Shown here in pieces: positions 1 through 9,696 of a DNA stretch of 64,000 bases. Source of the stretch: Pseudomonas sp. GV085 (GTDB taxonomy: Bacteria > Pseudomonadota > Gammaproteobacteria > Pseudomonadales > Pseudomonadaceae); NCBI RefSeq assembly GCF_003050925.1, contig NZ_QAOV01000002.1, forward strand, positions 62,001 to 126,000, written 5' to 3'. The stretch's first letter is position 1. Each line of letters opens with the position of its first letter. Made by a program: the position numbers and the translations under genes. The notes beneath the pieces were generated by a model. It was given only the letters and a program-made list of their open reading frames with translations. It was not told the DNA's origin and made no database searches.

Positions 1-2
1 GG

Positions 3-635
3 CAGCTTTACCTCGATGCTTTGCTGCAGCGCTATAGCGCATCGTCACAATCCGCCGTGGCCGATGCCGTGCAAACCTTGCGCCTGGCCGGTGCCGGGCA
101 GCGTCGCGCCTGGGCGGTGGCGTTGGTCAGCGGCCAGTATTCGCTGGTGTCGGCAGCATTGGTGCCGTTTCTCGGTGCGGCGCTGCAAACAGCCTGGAGC
201 CACTGGCTGTTGAGCACGCCCAATCTGCAACTTACCCCCGGTGACAGCCTCAGCCAGTGCCCGGCCTGTGGCTCGCCGGCCATGGCCGGGGTCATCCGCC
301 ATCGTGGCAAGTACAATGGTTTGCGTTATCTGGTCTGTTCGCTGTGCGCCTGCGAGTGGCATGTGGTGCGGGTCAAGTGCGTGTATTGCGAGCAGAGCAA
401 GGGCCTGGAATACCTCAGCCTTAAAGATGACCGCCACGCCGCCAACCAGGCGCCGTTGCGCGCTGAAGTCTGCCCCGGTTGCAACAGCTATCTGAAGTTG
501 CTCTATCTGGAGAACGATGCGGATGCCGAAGCGCTATCGGCAGACCTGTCCAGCCTGATGCTCGACATGCGCCTGACCCAGGACGGTTATCAGCGTCTGG
601 CACCGAATCTGCTGCTGGCTCCGGGAGACGAATAA
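3..635 (+). CDS. fdhE: Formate dehydrogenase accessory protein FdhE (5' end outside window)
   Basis: FdhE helps mature the membrane-bound formate dehydrogenase in the cytoplasm. Only the C-terminal two thirds (about 210 of the usual ~300 residues) are visible; the frame is open to the window edge, so the start lies upstream. The cysteine pairs typical of this rubredoxin-like family are present: CPAC, CSLC, CVYC and CPGC, spread over about 85 residues. It is followed 51 bp later by selA, selB and selC, the usual arrangement where the client dehydrogenase is a selenoprotein. Family assignment rests on the Cys spacing and context and is strong; the partner dehydrogenase genes are outside the window. 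Confidence 0.9.
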   Translation, partial: QLYLDALLQRYSASSQSAVADAVQTLRLAGAGQRRAWAVALVSGQYSLVSAALVPFLGAALQTAWSHWLLSTPNLQLTPGDSLSQCPACGSPAMAGVIRHRGKYNGLRYLVCSLCACEWHVVRVKCVYCEQSKGLEYLSLKDDRHAANQAPLRAEVCPGCNSYLKLLYLENDADAEALSADLSSLMLDMRLTQDGYQRLAPNLLLAPGDE

Positions 636-686
636 CCGCAGGGTCTACACTCTGGCGCGAGGGTCTTTCGTTTTCAGGAGCGTCAG

Positions 687-2117
687 ATGTCCGCACGCGG
701 TGCCAGCCAACCCCTGCGTCTACCTTCCATCGACAGTCTGTTGCGGCACCCGGCGTGCCTGCCGTTGGCCGAGCGCTATGGACGCGACGCCTTGCTGAGT
801 ACCTTGCGGCTTTTGCTGGATGAGTTGCGCGAAGGGGTGCAGCAGGGGTTGCTCGAACCTGCAGAAGTCAGCGCCGAAGTGCTGGCGGGCAGGGTCGGCG
901 AACGATTGACAACCCAGCATCGCAGCCATGTGCGCCGGGTGTTCAACCTCACCGGCACGGTGCTGCACACCAACCTCGGGCGGGCGTTGTTGCCCGAAGA
1001 GGCGATTGAGGCGGTGCAAATGGCGGCCCGCTATCCGCTCAACCTGGAATTTGACCTGCGCAGCGGCAAACGCGGTGACCGCGACGACCTGATCGAAGGC
1101 TTGATCCTCGAACTGACCGGCGCTGAAGCGGTGACCGTGGTCAACAACAATGCCGCAGCGGTCTTGCTGACCCTCAACAGCCTGGGTGCGCGCAAGGAAG
1201 GGATTATTTCCCGGGGCGAACTGATTGAAATCGGTGGCGCCTTTCGCATCCCCGACATCATGGGCCGCGCCGGGGTGAAGCTGATTGAGGTCGGCACCAC
1301 CAACCGCACCCATGCCCGCGACTACGAGGCCGCCATTGGCCCGCGCAGCGCATTGATCATGCGCGTGCATGCGAGCAACTACAGCATTCAAGGCTTCACC
1401 ACGCGTGTGGCGACGGCTGAACTGGCGAAAATCGCCCACCAGCATGGACTGCCGTTGCTCGAAGACCTCGGCAGCGGCAGCCTGCTGGACCTGACCCGCT
1501 GGGGCTTGCCCGCCGAACCGACGGTACGCCAGGCGCTGCTCGATGGCGCGGACATCGTTACCTTCAGTGGCGACAAACTGCTTGGCGGGCCGCAAGCCGG
1601 GCTTATCGTCGGCCGCAAGAAATTGATCGCCAGGATCAAGAAGAACCCGCTCAAGCGTGCGCTGCGGGTCGACAAAATGACCCTGGCTGCCCTGGAAGCG
1701 GTGTTGGCTTTGTACCGCAACCCGGACCGACTGGCCGAGCGCTTGCCGAGCCTGCGTCTGTTGACCCGGCCACAGGCCGATATCCTCGCCCAGGCTGAGC
1801 GATTGCGGCCAGCGCTGGCGCAGGTGCTGGGTGAGGGCTGGAGCGTCAGTGCCATGCCGTCACTGGGCATGATCGGCAGCGGCAGCCAACCGGTGGCACG
1901 GCTGGCCAGTGCGGCGCTGTGTGTGCGACCACTCACCTCGAAGCGTTTGCGCGGGCGATTTTTGCTGAGTCTTGAGCAGGCTTTGCGCGGTTTACCGATT
2001 GCGGTTCTCGGGCGCATTGACGACGACGCCCTGTGGCTGGACCTGCGACAACTGGACGACGAGCCGGCATGGCTGGCGCAGCTCGATCAATTACACGTGG
2101 AGGGCCGGACAGGGTGA
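687..2117 (+). CDS. selA: L-seryl-tRNA(Sec) selenium transferase
   Basis: SelA is the PLP enzyme that converts seryl-tRNA(Sec) to selenocysteyl-tRNA(Sec) using selenophosphate. The 476-residue length matches the family. The PLP-binding lysine sits in the motif [13 protein letters not shown] near residue 297, and the glycine-rich [11 protein letters not shown] segment near residue 150 is the conserved cofactor region. The ATG at 687 lies a few bases after a CAGGAGCG Shine-Dalgarno. The stop codon overlaps the GTG start of selB by 4 bp (GTGA), which points to translational coupling. Nothing looks broken. Confidence 0.96.
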   Translation: MSARGASQPLRLPSIDSLLRHPACLPLAERYGRDALLSTLRLLLDELREGVQQGLLEPAEVSAEVLAGRVGERLTTQHRSHVRRVFNLTGTVLHTNLGRALLPEEAIEAVQMAARYPLNLEFDLRSGKRGDRDDLIEGLILELTGAEAVTVVNNNAAAVLLTLNSLGARKEGIISRGELIEIGGAFRIPDIMGRAGVKLIEVGTTNRTHARDYEAAIGPRSALIMRVHASNYSIQGFTTRVATAELAKIAHQHGLPLLEDLGSGSLLDLTRWGLPAEPTVRQALLDGADIVTFSGDKLLGGPQAGLIVGRKKLIARIKKNPLKRALRVDKMTLAALEAVLALYRNPDRLAERLPSLRLLTRPQADILAQAERLRPALAQVLGEGWSVSAMPSLGMIGSGSQPVARLASAALCVRPLTSKRLRGRFLLSLEQALRGLPIAVLGRIDDDALWLDLRQLDDEPAWLAQLDQLHVEGRTG

Positions 2118-4021
2118 TTGTCGGCACCGCAGGGCACATCGACCATGGCAAAACCGCGCTGCTCCAGGCGCTGACCGGTCAGGCGGGTGACCGGCGCCGG
2201 GAAGAGCGCGAGCGCGGCATGACCATCGACCTCGGCTACCTGTATGCCGCGCTGGCGCCGGGAGCGGGCCTGACCGGTTTCATCGATGTTCCCGGCCATG
2301 AACGCTTCACCCACAACATGCTCGCCGGAGCGCAGGGTATCGATCTGGTGTTGCTGGTAGTAGCCGCCGATGACGGGGTGATGCCACAGACCCGCGAGCA
2401 TCTGGCGATTGTCGAGCTGCTGGGCATTCCCCGGGCGCTGGTGGCAATCACTAAATGCGACCGGGTCGATGGTGCCCGGGTGCAGGCTGTTCGCGAGCAG
2501 GTGAGCGCATTGCTGGCGCCCGGTCCGTATGCCGGTGCACCGCTGATGGCGCTGTCGAGCGTGACCCTTGATGGCATCGGCACCTTGCGCCAGGCGTTGC
2601 TCGATGCCCAGCGTGAAGTGTCGCAACGCAGCACCGAAGGTGGTTTTCGCCTGGCGATCGATCGCGCCTTCAGCGTGGCCGGGGCCGGTATCGTGGTGAC
2701 CGGTACGGCACTGTCCGGCCAGGTCGCGGTGGGCGATACCCTGCTACTGGGGCCACAAGGCAAACCGGTGCGCATTCGCGGCCTGCACGCGCAAAACCAG
2801 GCCACCGACCATGCCTTTGCCGGCCAGCGCGTGGCGTTGAACCTGAGTGCCGAACGGCTGGCCCTGGAGCACATCCATCGCGGCCACTGGTTGCTGGCCG
2901 CCGGCTTGTACGCACCGACACAGCGCCTGGACATCGACATGCAGTTACTCCCCGGCGAATCCCGCGCCTTCGAGCACTTTCAACCGGTGCACGCGCACCT
3001 CGGTACCCAGGACGTCACCGGGCGAGTCGCCTTGCTCGAAGGCACCAGCCTGGCGCCCGGTGGGCGGATGTTGGCCCAACTGCTGCTCAATGCACCGGTG
3101 CATGCGGTGAGAGGCGATCCGCTGGTCCTGCGCGATCAGAGCGCCCAACGTACGCTGGGCGGCGGCCGGGTGCTCGACCCGTTTGCCCCCACCCGGCAAC
3201 GTCGCAGCCCCGAACGGTTGGCGCAGCTGGTCGCGCTGGCGAACAGCGCAACGCTGGAAGATGTATTGCCGACATTGTTGGCCCATAGTGACAGCGGGAT
3301 CGATCCGCAGCGCCTGGAACGGCAGTTCAACCGACCGCGCAGCAGTTGGGTGTTGCCCGCTGACGTGCGCTTGATCGACACCCGTCAAGGCGCGTTGCTG
3401 TTCAGTGCCAGCCGTTGGGAAGCCTTGAAGGTGGCGGTACTGGAGCACCTCGCACGCTTTCATCAGCTCGATGCGGATCAAATGGGGCCGGACCGGGATC
3501 GCTTGCGTCGATTCGCCGGCAGCACGATGGAACGCGCGACATTTATCACCCTGCTCGAGGAGTTACTGGCCAGCGGCGACATCGCCAGCAGCGGCCCGTG
3601 GTTGCATCTGCCCGGGCATCAGGTGCGCTTGAGCGAAACGGACGAAACCCTGTGGCTGCACTTGCAGCCGTTGTTCGAACAGGCCGGTTTCGACCCGCCG
3701 TGGGTGCGCGACCTGGGGCATGAGGAAGCGGCCGTGCGCGACTTGCTGCGCAAAATGGCGCGCCTGGGCTTGATGCACCAGGTGGTGCGCGATCTGTTCT
3801 ATACCGACAGCATGATTCGCCGATTGGCGGCTATGCTGTTGCAACTGGCCGACGCCAACCCGGTGATTCAGGTGGCGGCATTTCGGGATGCGGTGGGCCT
3901 GGGGCGCAAGCGCAGCATTCAGATACTGGAGTACTTCGACCGTATCGGCCTGACCCGGCGCTTTGGCGATCGACGACAGATTCGCCCGGACAGTGCGTTG
4001 GCCCGGCGCAATGAGCACTGA
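2114..4021 (+). CDS. selB: Selenocysteine-specific translation elongation factor SelB
   Basis: SelB is the GTPase that brings Sec-tRNA(Sec) to in-frame UGA codons by also binding the SECIS hairpin of the mRNA. I start it at the GTG overlapping the selA stop, because the protein then opens directly with the G1 motif GHIDHGKT (residues about 7-14). DVPGHE (G3) and TKCD (G4) follow, then the EF-Tu-like beta-barrel domains. The last roughly 250 residues are the winged-helix repeats that bind SECIS RNA. The 635-residue length is typical. A longer in-frame start at 2033 lies deep inside selA and is unlikely. Confidence 0.95.
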   Translation: MIVGTAGHIDHGKTALLQALTGQAGDRRREERERGMTIDLGYLYAALAPGAGLTGFIDVPGHERFTHNMLAGAQGIDLVLLVVAADDGVMPQTREHLAIVELLGIPRALVAITKCDRVDGARVQAVREQVSALLAPGPYAGAPLMALSSVTLDGIGTLRQALLDAQREVSQRSTEGGFRLAIDRAFSVAGAGIVVTGTALSGQVAVGDTLLLGPQGKPVRIRGLHAQNQATDHAFAGQRVALNLSAERLALEHIHRGHWLLAAGLYAPTQRLDIDMQLLPGESRAFEHFQPVHAHLGTQDVTGRVALLEGTSLAPGGRMLAQLLLNAPVHAVRGDPLVLRDQSAQRTLGGGRVLDPFAPTRQRRSPERLAQLVALANSATLEDVLPTLLAHSDSGIDPQRLERQFNRPRSSWVLPADVRLIDTRQGALLFSASRWEALKVAVLEHLARFHQLDADQMGPDRDRLRRFAGSTMERATFITLLEELLASGDIASSGPWLHLPGHQVRLSETDETLWLHLQPLFEQAGFDPPWVRDLGHEEAAVRDLLRKMARLGLMHQVVRDLFYTDSMIRRLAAMLLQLADANPVIQVAAFRDAVGLGRKRSIQILEYFDRIGLTRRFGDRRQIRPDSALARRNEH

Positions 4022-4053
4022 TTCAAGGGCATGATTCAGAGGCAAGACTTCAA

Positions 4054-4149
4054 GGAAGGCAATCGCGCCCGGTGGCGCGGCCGGGCTTCAAACCCGGTTG
4101 GGGACGGCATCCGTTCCCGGGCAGGTTCGACTCCGGCTGCCTTCCGCCA
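4054..4149 (+). tRNA. selC: tRNA-Sec (anticodon TCA)
   Basis: A 96-nt tRNA with the special shape of bacterial tRNA-Sec. It has an 8-bp acceptor stem (GGAAGGCA with TGCCTTCC), a 6-bp D stem (CGCGCC with GGCGCG), an anticodon stem CCGGG/CCCGG around a loop with TCA at 4088-4090, and a long variable arm (GGGGACGG with CCGTTCCC). The 3' end is discriminator G plus an encoded CCA. It follows selB by 32 bp, completing a selA-selB-selC block. Confidence 0.95.
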
Positions 4150-4157
4150 CTTTCCAC

Positions 4158-5489
4158 TCAGAACGGCCCGAAGTCCAACGGGTACTGGATGACCACGTAC
4201 ACCCGGTCGATGTCATCGCCGGCCTGGGCCGCGTTGGCCCGGTGCGACACATGGGACAGTTGCAGCGACAAGCCCTTGGCCGCCCCGGACTGCACGACGT
4301 AGTGCAGGTCGATGTCGCGCTCCCAGTGTTTGCCCCCGTCACCCTGTTGCGGCACGAAGGTGCCGGTCGCCGGGTCGAACGGGTTGTAGGCCCCGCCTTG
4401 TGGCGCATGGGTGCCGTCGATCTGGTCGCCGGTGACGTAGCGGGTCATGAACTTCAGGCCGGGTACCCCGAAGGTGGCCAGGTCCAGGTCGTAGCGAACC
4501 TGCCAGGAGCGTTCGTGGGCGCCGTTGAAGTCGGCGTACTTGATCGAGTTGGCCAGGTAGATGGAGTCGCCACCGACAAAATCGAACGGCGTATCACCGT
4601 TGATTTTCTGATAGGCCAGGGTGAAACCATGGGCGCCCAGCGTGTATCGGCCGGACAGGCTGTACGCCGTATTGTCGATGGCGCCGGCCAGTGCCTGACC
4701 GGTGTCCCGGGTGTGATAGAGGTTGGCGTCGAGGAAGACTTCGGTCTGCTTGAAGTGCAGGTTGCCGTAGTACTGATGCCAGGTGTCAGTCAGATCCGAG
4801 GCATACAGGGCGCCACCGACCGGGCTTTGGGTAAACAGGTCTGCGCCGACAAACGAAATGCCGCCGGCCTCGGTGTTGGCGCCATAACCGAAAAAGTTGC
4901 CCTTGCCTGACGCACTGTCCTGATTCTTGAATGCCGTGAAGTGGCCGGCCTGCAGGTTCATACCGTCGATTTCGCGGCTGTCGAGCAGAAACCCGGTGGC
5001 GTACTCCGGTTGCAGGCGTTTGTCCGCGGTGTCGAACACCGGGCTTTCGACCTCCATTTCACCAAACGCCAGGGTGGTGTTCGAGGCCTTGAGCTTGATC
5101 GCGCCGCCACCGCCGGAGTAATCGCTTTCACTGCGGCCGTCACTGCCCACCGGCAGTAATCCGGTCCCGGAATGGCCCTTGCCGCCATCGAGTTTCAATC
5201 CCAGAAAGGCATGGGCATCGAGGCCGAAGCCGACCGTGCCCGGCGTGAAACCGGATGTAAAAGCGCCGATAAAGCCTTGAGCCCATTCGGCTTTGTAGCT
5301 CTTGCCGGTTGGCGAAGGGGATCGATAGTCGCTGTTCAGGTAAAAGTTTCGGCTGAGTACGCCAAGGGTCGCTCCGTCGAAAAATCCTTCTGCGCCTTGC
5401 GCCGGTTCATCGGCCAGTGCGTGGGTAGCGAACAGGCAGAAGCACAGGGCAATCGTCACCCTGAAGTCTTGCGGGAAGAGGGTCATCAA
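4158..5489 (-). CDS. OprD-family outer-membrane porin
   Basis: A 443-residue substrate-specific channel of the Pseudomonas OprD/OpdK family. An N-terminal signal peptide (hydrophobic core, cleavage near AHALA, residues 22-26) precedes the OprD opening, including the FFDGATLGVLSRNFYLNSDYR region. The aromatic/glycine alternation of beta strands runs to a C-terminal phenylalanine (DFGPF), as expected for outer-membrane barrels. The substrate cannot be read from sequence. It ends only 9 bp from the selC tRNA and has no operon partner on its strand, so the neighbours give no clue to what it transports. Confidence 0.9.
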   Translation of the reverse strand: MMTLFPQDFRVTIALCFCLFATHALADEPAQGAEGFFDGATLGVLSRNFYLNSDYRSPSPTGKSYKAEWAQGFIGAFTSGFTPGTVGFGLDAHAFLGLKLDGGKGHSGTGLLPVGSDGRSESDYSGGGGAIKLKASNTTLAFGEMEVESPVFDTADKRLQPEYATGFLLDSREIDGMNLQAGHFTAFKNQDSASGKGNFFGYGANTEAGGISFVGADLFTQSPVGGALYASDLTDTWHQYYGNLHFKQTEVFLDANLYHTRDTGQALAGAIDNTAYSLSGRYTLGAHGFTLAYQKINGDTPFDFVGGDSIYLANSIKYADFNGAHERSWQVRYDLDLATFGVPGLKFMTRYVTGDQIDGTHAPQGGAYNPFDPATGTFVPQQGDGGKHWERDIDLHYVVQSGAAKGLSLQLSHVSHRANAAQAGDDIDRVYVVIQYPLDFGPF

Positions 5490-5527
5490 TGGCTCACCAC
5501 AGGGGGTAGCGACTGCGATGATTCACT

Positions 5528-5625
5528 GTAGGAGCGAGCTTGCTCGCGATGGTCGTTAACGATAACGCTTGTTTACTGGCTAAACGCGGCGTTCTTGAGA
5601 CCATCGCGAGCAAGCTCGCTCCTAC
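5528..5625. repeat. REP doublet (REPIN)
   Basis: Two inverted copies of a 25-bp Pseudomonas REP sequence: GTAGGAGCGAGC... at 5528-5552 and its exact complement at 5601-5625, separated by 48 bp of unrelated sequence. Each copy contains a short GC-rich hairpin (GCGAGC-TT-GCTCGC). This is the standard REPIN form, mobilised by a RAYT transposase encoded elsewhere. It lies between the divergent-facing end of the porin gene and the end of the hydrolase gene. Confidence 0.9.
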
Positions 5626-5662
5626 GGGAGTCCGCCTGCAGTCGCTGGTTTTTCAACGGACC

Positions 5663-6316
5663 TTAATGGCCTTCGGATGCACCAAACATGGTCTTGGCGT
5701 AGATCAGGCCCAGACCGTAGGCACCACCGTTGGCAATCGAGGTTTTCACCGTTTCGTCGTAGGTCTCGGTGCGGGCCCAGTCGCGTTGCAGTTCCAGCAG
5801 GTATTGCAGCGCGGTCATCGGCCGGGCGCCGATCTGGATCATGCGCTGCATGGCCATTTCATGGGCTTCGGTGCTGACGTCGCCACAGGCATCGGCAATC
5901 ACATACACCTCGAAGCCCTGATCGATCGCCGACAGCGCCGGGCCGACGATGCAAACGGACGTCCACAAGCCGGCGAGGACAATCTTCTGCTTGCCGATGG
6001 CATTGACTTCCACAGCAATGCGTTCGTCTTCCCAGGTGTTCATGCTGGTGCGGTCGATGACGTTGTGTTCCGGGAACACAGCTTTGATTTCGTCGAAGAT
6101 CGGCCCGGAAAAGCTCTTCTCGGCGACGGTGGTGAGAATGGTCGAGACCTTGAAGCCACGGGCTGCCTTGGCTACCAGTGCGGCGTTGTTGCGCAGGGTC
6201 ACGGCATCGATCGACTTGGTCGCGAATGACATCTGCGACTGGTGGTCGATCATGATCAGGGTGTGGTCGGTCGGGGTCAGCAGGGTTTTGCCGGGGACTG
6301 CTTTTGCAATGGCCAT
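5663..6316 (-). CDS. Isochorismatase-family (YcaC-like) cysteine hydrolase
   Basis: A 217-residue cytoplasmic hydrolase of the isochorismatase superfamily, YcaC subgroup. The catalytic Asp is D24 in MIDHQ and the nucleophilic Cys is C122 in GLWTSVC. A cis-peptide-type loop precedes it, as is usual. YcaC-like enzymes are octameric and their substrate is not established. The start has AAGGACCC upstream (AGGAC, about 6 nt), in line with initiation at 6316. It stands alone between two REPINs. Confidence 0.88.
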   Translation of the reverse strand: MAIAKAVPGKTLLTPTDHTLIMIDHQSQMSFATKSIDAVTLRNNAALVAKAARGFKVSTILTTVAEKSFSGPIFDEIKAVFPEHNVIDRTSMNTWEDERIAVEVNAIGKQKIVLAGLWTSVCIVGPALSAIDQGFEVYVIADACGDVSTEAHEMAMQRMIQIGARPMTALQYLLELQRDWARTETYDETVKTSIANGGAYGLGLIYAKTMFGASEGH

Positions 6317-6429
6317 GACAGGGTCCTTACGGGGTGAGTGAGGACGTCATGGTTACGCAGATCGAATCGGGAATATTGAATTGGTGTGCTGTCTTTGACC
6401 GCCGTGTGCAGTGAGCGTGGCGCGTACCT

Positions 6430-6518
6430 GTAGGAGCGAGCCTGCTCGCGATGAGGCAGGTACATTCAATAATGATGTCGGCTGACATGCCGCCATCGCG
6501 AGCAGGCTCGCTCCCACA
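6430..6518. repeat. REP doublet (REPIN)
   Basis: A second REP pair of the same family: TGTAGGAGCGAGCCTGCTCGCGATG at the left and its near-perfect complement CATCGCGAGCAGGCTCGCTCCCACA at the right, with about 40 bp between. The single mismatches relative to the 5528 copy show independent divergence. Confidence 0.88.
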
Positions 6519-6542
6519 GGGATTGGTGCTTACCAATTCTGC

Positions 6543-8021
6543 TCAGTTCGTTTTCACCACGGCCGGTGGGGTCCATTGGCCATTGAGTGCTTCGGACTCT
6601 GGCCAGTAAGCCCGGATATACAGCGAAAAACTGGCATCCCTGGGCGAGGGCAGCCAGTTGCTTTCCTTGTCCTTGCCGGGTGATTCGCTTTGCACGTAAA
6701 GGGTCAACGAGCCATCAGGGTTGGTTTGCAGGGACTTGTTCCTGGTGCCAATGGAATAGCGCTTGAGGGCATTCGGGGCGAAGAAGTGTTGTTCGTTGTA
6801 CAGCGTCAGCGACCAGAAGCCCCTGACTGGCGGCAGCTTGCCTTTGGCGAATGTCACGCTGTAGCCGTACTGACCGTTAAGGCGCAGGCCGTTCTCATCC
6901 AGGTCCTGGTAGAAGTATTTGGCCTCTTTCTGCTGGTTCACGAAAATGTTCGAGCGCGCCACGGCGGTACGGGTGAAATAGTCGGTGCCGAACGCTGCGC
7001 CGTTACTCACCGTGCTCCAGTGATCGGGCAATTGCAGGCCATAGTTGCGGAACTGCAACAGCGGGTCGATCACTTCGCTGTCGGCCTTCCTCGCCTCGTC
7101 GATCATCGCGGCCCGAAGTTTGGGGTCGGCCTTGGCGATGGCCGCCAGGGCGGCCATTTGTGCGTAGCGAGACTCTTCGCCCGGCAATGGCTTGGCATCC
7201 TTGAGCAGGGTCGGCAGTTCGTCGAAGAACTTCTCCGGTATCACCCATTTGGTTTCGGCGTTGCCTTCGGAAGCCTGGGCCGGGAATTTCGGCAGCCTGG
7301 CCCAGGCACGCGTCTTCATCTTGCCGTCGTACTGCGACAGTGGGTACATGTCGATGCCCGACAGTGCCGGTTGCACAGCCAGACGGTCGGTAGCGGTGTC
7401 ATCCAGGAATACCCGCGGGATCACGAACCCGGTGTTGGTGCGCGCTCGGTACACCCGCTTGATGCCGGGCGGCACCTTGCCGTTCCAGTCCGGGCCGACC
7501 AGCAGGTAGAAACCCGGTTGGGTGTTATACATTTTGCCCAGTTCGGCAAAGCTGTCGGAACGCAGGTCGACCACCTGATACACCCAGAAACGGCCGTCGA
7601 AGTCCGGTACTTGCAGCACCACCGGCTCAATGTCCAGGGCGATGCTGCCGGCGCCGTACACCACGTCCTGGTTCGGACAGGCCACCAACCGCTCGGCCGG
7701 GTCGATGTAGTCGCTGAGCATCGACAACCGATTGATCGGAGCCACGGGCACGATGCCGCCCATCAATCCGGGTTCGGGCAGGTTTTTTAAGGTCTCGCGA
7801 CGATTGAAGATGTTGGCCATCGGCCAACCCCAGAAATACGCCTCGCGCGCCATCATGCGCACGTACGGCTCAGTGACTTTGGTGCCGGCGACGGGGCCCG
7901 CGACCGCGCTGGCGGCGGTGGCTTCGACAGCGCGGTTCTGTGCCCCCGGCAGAGGAGTGGCGGCGAGCGTACTGGCAATGGTCAAGGCAAAAAGAGCGTG
8001 GCGTCGGGGCAAACGAATCAT
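6543..8021 (-). CDS. Exported DUF1254/DUF1214 protein
   Basis: A 492-residue periplasmic protein. I use the internal ATG at 8021 because it has an AGGAC ribosome-binding site and exposes a clear signal peptide (MIRLPRRHALFALTIAS..., cleavage in the ATPLPGA region). The first half has the DUF1254 pattern (the VRMMAREAYFWGWPMANI helix, YGAGSIALDIEPVVLQVPD, RFWVYQVVDLR). The last ~110 residues have the DUF1214 pattern (PPVRGFWSLTLYNEQHFF, YSIGTRNK, DGSLTLYVQ). The biochemical role of the family is unknown. It is monocistronic, flanked by REPINs. Confidence 0.88.
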   Translation of the reverse strand: MIRLPRRHALFALTIASTLAATPLPGAQNRAVEATAASAVAGPVAGTKVTEPYVRMMAREAYFWGWPMANIFNRRETLKNLPEPGLMGGIVPVAPINRLSMLSDYIDPAERLVACPNQDVVYGAGSIALDIEPVVLQVPDFDGRFWVYQVVDLRSDSFAELGKMYNTQPGFYLLVGPDWNGKVPPGIKRVYRARTNTGFVIPRVFLDDTATDRLAVQPALSGIDMYPLSQYDGKMKTRAWARLPKFPAQASEGNAETKWVIPEKFFDELPTLLKDAKPLPGEESRYAQMAALAAIAKADPKLRAAMIDEARKADSEVIDPLLQFRNYGLQLPDHWSTVSNGAAFGTDYFTRTAVARSNIFVNQQKEAKYFYQDLDENGLRLNGQYGYSVTFAKGKLPPVRGFWSLTLYNEQHFFAPNALKRYSIGTRNKSLQTNPDGSLTLYVQSESPGKDKESNWLPSPRDASFSLYIRAYWPESEALNGQWTPPAVVKTN

Positions 8022-8100
8022 AATGCGTCCTGACTTGTCAGCGGTCACCTGATGCAGGTGAGTTGCTGAAAAGATAGCTCATGTTTGCCGCAGCAATACC

Positions 8101-8200
8101 TGTAGGAGCCGGCTTGCCGGCGATGGACTCAAGTGCACCGCGTTTATCCGGTTCACACGCGTTATCGTTTACGACCATCGCCAGCAAGCTGGCTCCTGCA
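8101..8200. repeat. REP doublet (REPIN)
   Basis: TGTAGGAGCCGGCTTGCCGGCGATGG at 8101 and the diverged complement CCATCGCCAGCAAGCTGGCTCCTGCA ending at 8200. The hairpin core here is GCCGGC rather than GCGAGC, so it belongs to a different REP subgroup from the two copies to its left. Confidence 0.85.
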
Positions 8201-8259
8201 AGGGATCGTGCCCACGAAGGTGGTTATTCGGCAACAGCAGGCGAATGCCGGATCCGCCC

Positions 8260-9345
8260 TTAAAGATGATCCGCATCGATCACCGCCTTGGCGAACGCCT
8301 GCGGATCTTCCTGCGGCAGGTTGTGGCCGATGCCGCCACTGATCAGCCGGAATTGGTACTTGCCGGTGAAACGCTTGGCATAATCCGCGGGGGCAGGGTG
8401 GGGCGCGCCGTTGGCATCGCCTTCCAGGGTAATGGTCGGCACGCTGATGGACGGCGCCGTGGCCAGTTTCTGCTCCAGCGCTTCGTACCGGCTTTCGCCC
8501 TGGACCAGGCCCAGGCGCCAGCGGTAGTTGAACACGGTGATGTCGACATGGTCCGGGTTGTCCAGCGCCTTGGCACTGCGGTCGAAGGTGGCGTCATCGA
8601 ACGCCCATTTCGGCGAAGCCGATTGCCAGATCAACCTGGCGAAGTCGTGGGTGTTCTTTTCATAACCGGCGCGACCACGGTCAGTGGCGAAGTAGAACTG
8701 ATACCACCACTGCAATTCCGCCTTGGGTGGCAACGGGTTCTTGCCGGCCGCCTGGTTGCCGATCAGATAACCGCTGACCGAGACCAGCGCCTTGACCCGC
8801 TCAGGCCACAACGCCGAGACAATGTCGGCCGAACGCGCACCCCAGTCATAACCACCGAGCACCGCTTGCTTGATCTTCAGGGCATCCATGAAGTCGATGA
8901 CATCACTGGCCAGCGCAGCCGGTTGGCCATTGCGCAGGGTTTTGTCGGAGAGAAAATGTGTATCGCCATAGCCGCGGGCATAGGGCATCAGCACCCGGTA
9001 ACCCTTGGCTGCCAGCAAGGGCGCGACCTCATCATAGCTATGAATGTCGTATGGCCAGCCGTGCAGCAGGATCACCACCGGCCCGTTGGCCGGGCCTGTT
9101 TCGGCATACGCCACGTCCAGCAGCCCGGCGTTGACATGCTTGAGCGGGCCGAACGGCGAGGGCGCCGCCTGAGTGGTGCCAGCCGCGGTTGCCGCTGGCT
9201 GCGCAGCGGTGGCCGTTTGCCCGTGGGCTGCGCCGAAAACGCCGAACAGGGTCAGCGCAAGGATCGAAGGGCCGACCAAGTGGCGGCGAGCGTTGCCGGT
9301 GTTGCTGTTGCTGTTGCTGTTGCTGTTGCGCAGTGCCATCTTCAT
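8260..9345 (-). CDS. Exported alpha/beta hydrolase, epoxide-hydrolase-like
   Basis: A 361-residue alpha/beta-fold hydrolase with Asp as nucleophile. The oxyanion-hole motif is HGWPYD (residues 95-100), the nucleophile elbow is GGYDWGA (D167), and the catalytic His is in GIGHNLPQE near the C-terminus. This is the epoxide hydrolase/haloalkane dehalogenase arrangement. The first ~20 residues carry an Asn-Ser repeat encoded by a hexanucleotide repeat, ahead of a hydrophobic export segment (about residues 22-42) and an Ala/Thr-rich linker. The natural substrate is not predictable. The distance from the DUF1254 gene downstream (about 240 bp with a REPIN) argues against a shared operon. Confidence 0.88.
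   Translation of the reverse strand: MKMALRNSNSNSNSNTGNARRHLVGPSILALTLFGVFGAAHGQTATAAQPAATAAGTTQAAPSPFGPLKHVNAGLLDVAYAETGPANGPVVILLHGWPYDIHSYDEVAPLLAAKGYRVLMPYARGYGDTHFLSDKTLRNGQPAALASDVIDFMDALKIKQAVLGGYDWGARSADIVSALWPERVKALVSVSGYLIGNQAAGKNPLPPKAELQWWYQFYFATDRGRAGYEKNTHDFARLIWQSASPKWAFDDATFDRSAKALDNPDHVDITVFNYRWRLGLVQGESRYEALEQKLATAPSISVPTITLEGDANGAPHPAPADYAKRFTGKYQFRLISGGIGHNLPQEDPQAFAKAVIDADHL
9301..9330 (-). repeat. Hexanucleotide tandem repeat in coding sequence
   Basis: Four perfect copies of GTTGCT followed by one GTTGCG. On the coding strand they encode alternating Asn-Ser just before the export signal of the alpha/beta hydrolase. Copy-number change would add or remove two residues without changing frame. 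Confidence 0.9.
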
Positions 9346-9608
9346 GGGGTTTCTCCATTGCTAGTCATGGGTCAGGGGGCCGGTCCGAGCCCCTTTAAAG
9401 CTGGCTTGCATTGAAACGCGGCAACGTATCCGGCCTGTGTCGAATCGCCGGGCGGGTGAAAGTCTGTGTATCGGGCGTTGGCGTTGACACACTGTGATAC
9501 ACAGGGACTTGGCCTGAGCCTCTTGGATACGCAGCGAAACTTGGTTGAGACTGAGGAGCGGGGAAGTCGACCGGTTTTCTGGTACGGCTTCGAGCCAGAG
9601 TAAAAGCC

Positions 9609-9638
9609 AACTCGACTAAAGCACTATTTAGTCGAGTT
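9609..9638. promoter_or_regulatory. 12-bp perfect palindrome upstream of the cupin gene
   Basis: AACTCGACTAAA / TTTAGTCGAGTT, arms of 12 bp around the 6-nt spacer GCACTA. It ends 58 bp before the cupin start and there is no T-run, so an operator for a dimeric repressor fits better than a terminator. The rest of the 9346-9696 gap shows no convincing gene; a 71-codon minus-strand frame there has atypical composition. Confidence 0.45.
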
Positions 9639-9696
9639 ATGTCGGCAAATGCTGCGAATGCGGCACTAAGATCGCGAATAATGGGGTATACGACAA

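Noticed and set aside
6690..7790. 366-codon plus-strand frame opposite the DUF1254 gene
   Set aside because: Antisense shadow with no start signal and an unnatural His/Gln/Arg-rich composition.
8245..9414. 389-codon plus-strand frame opposite the alpha/beta hydrolase
   Set aside because: Antisense to a gene with intact catalytic motifs; composition is that of a shadow frame.
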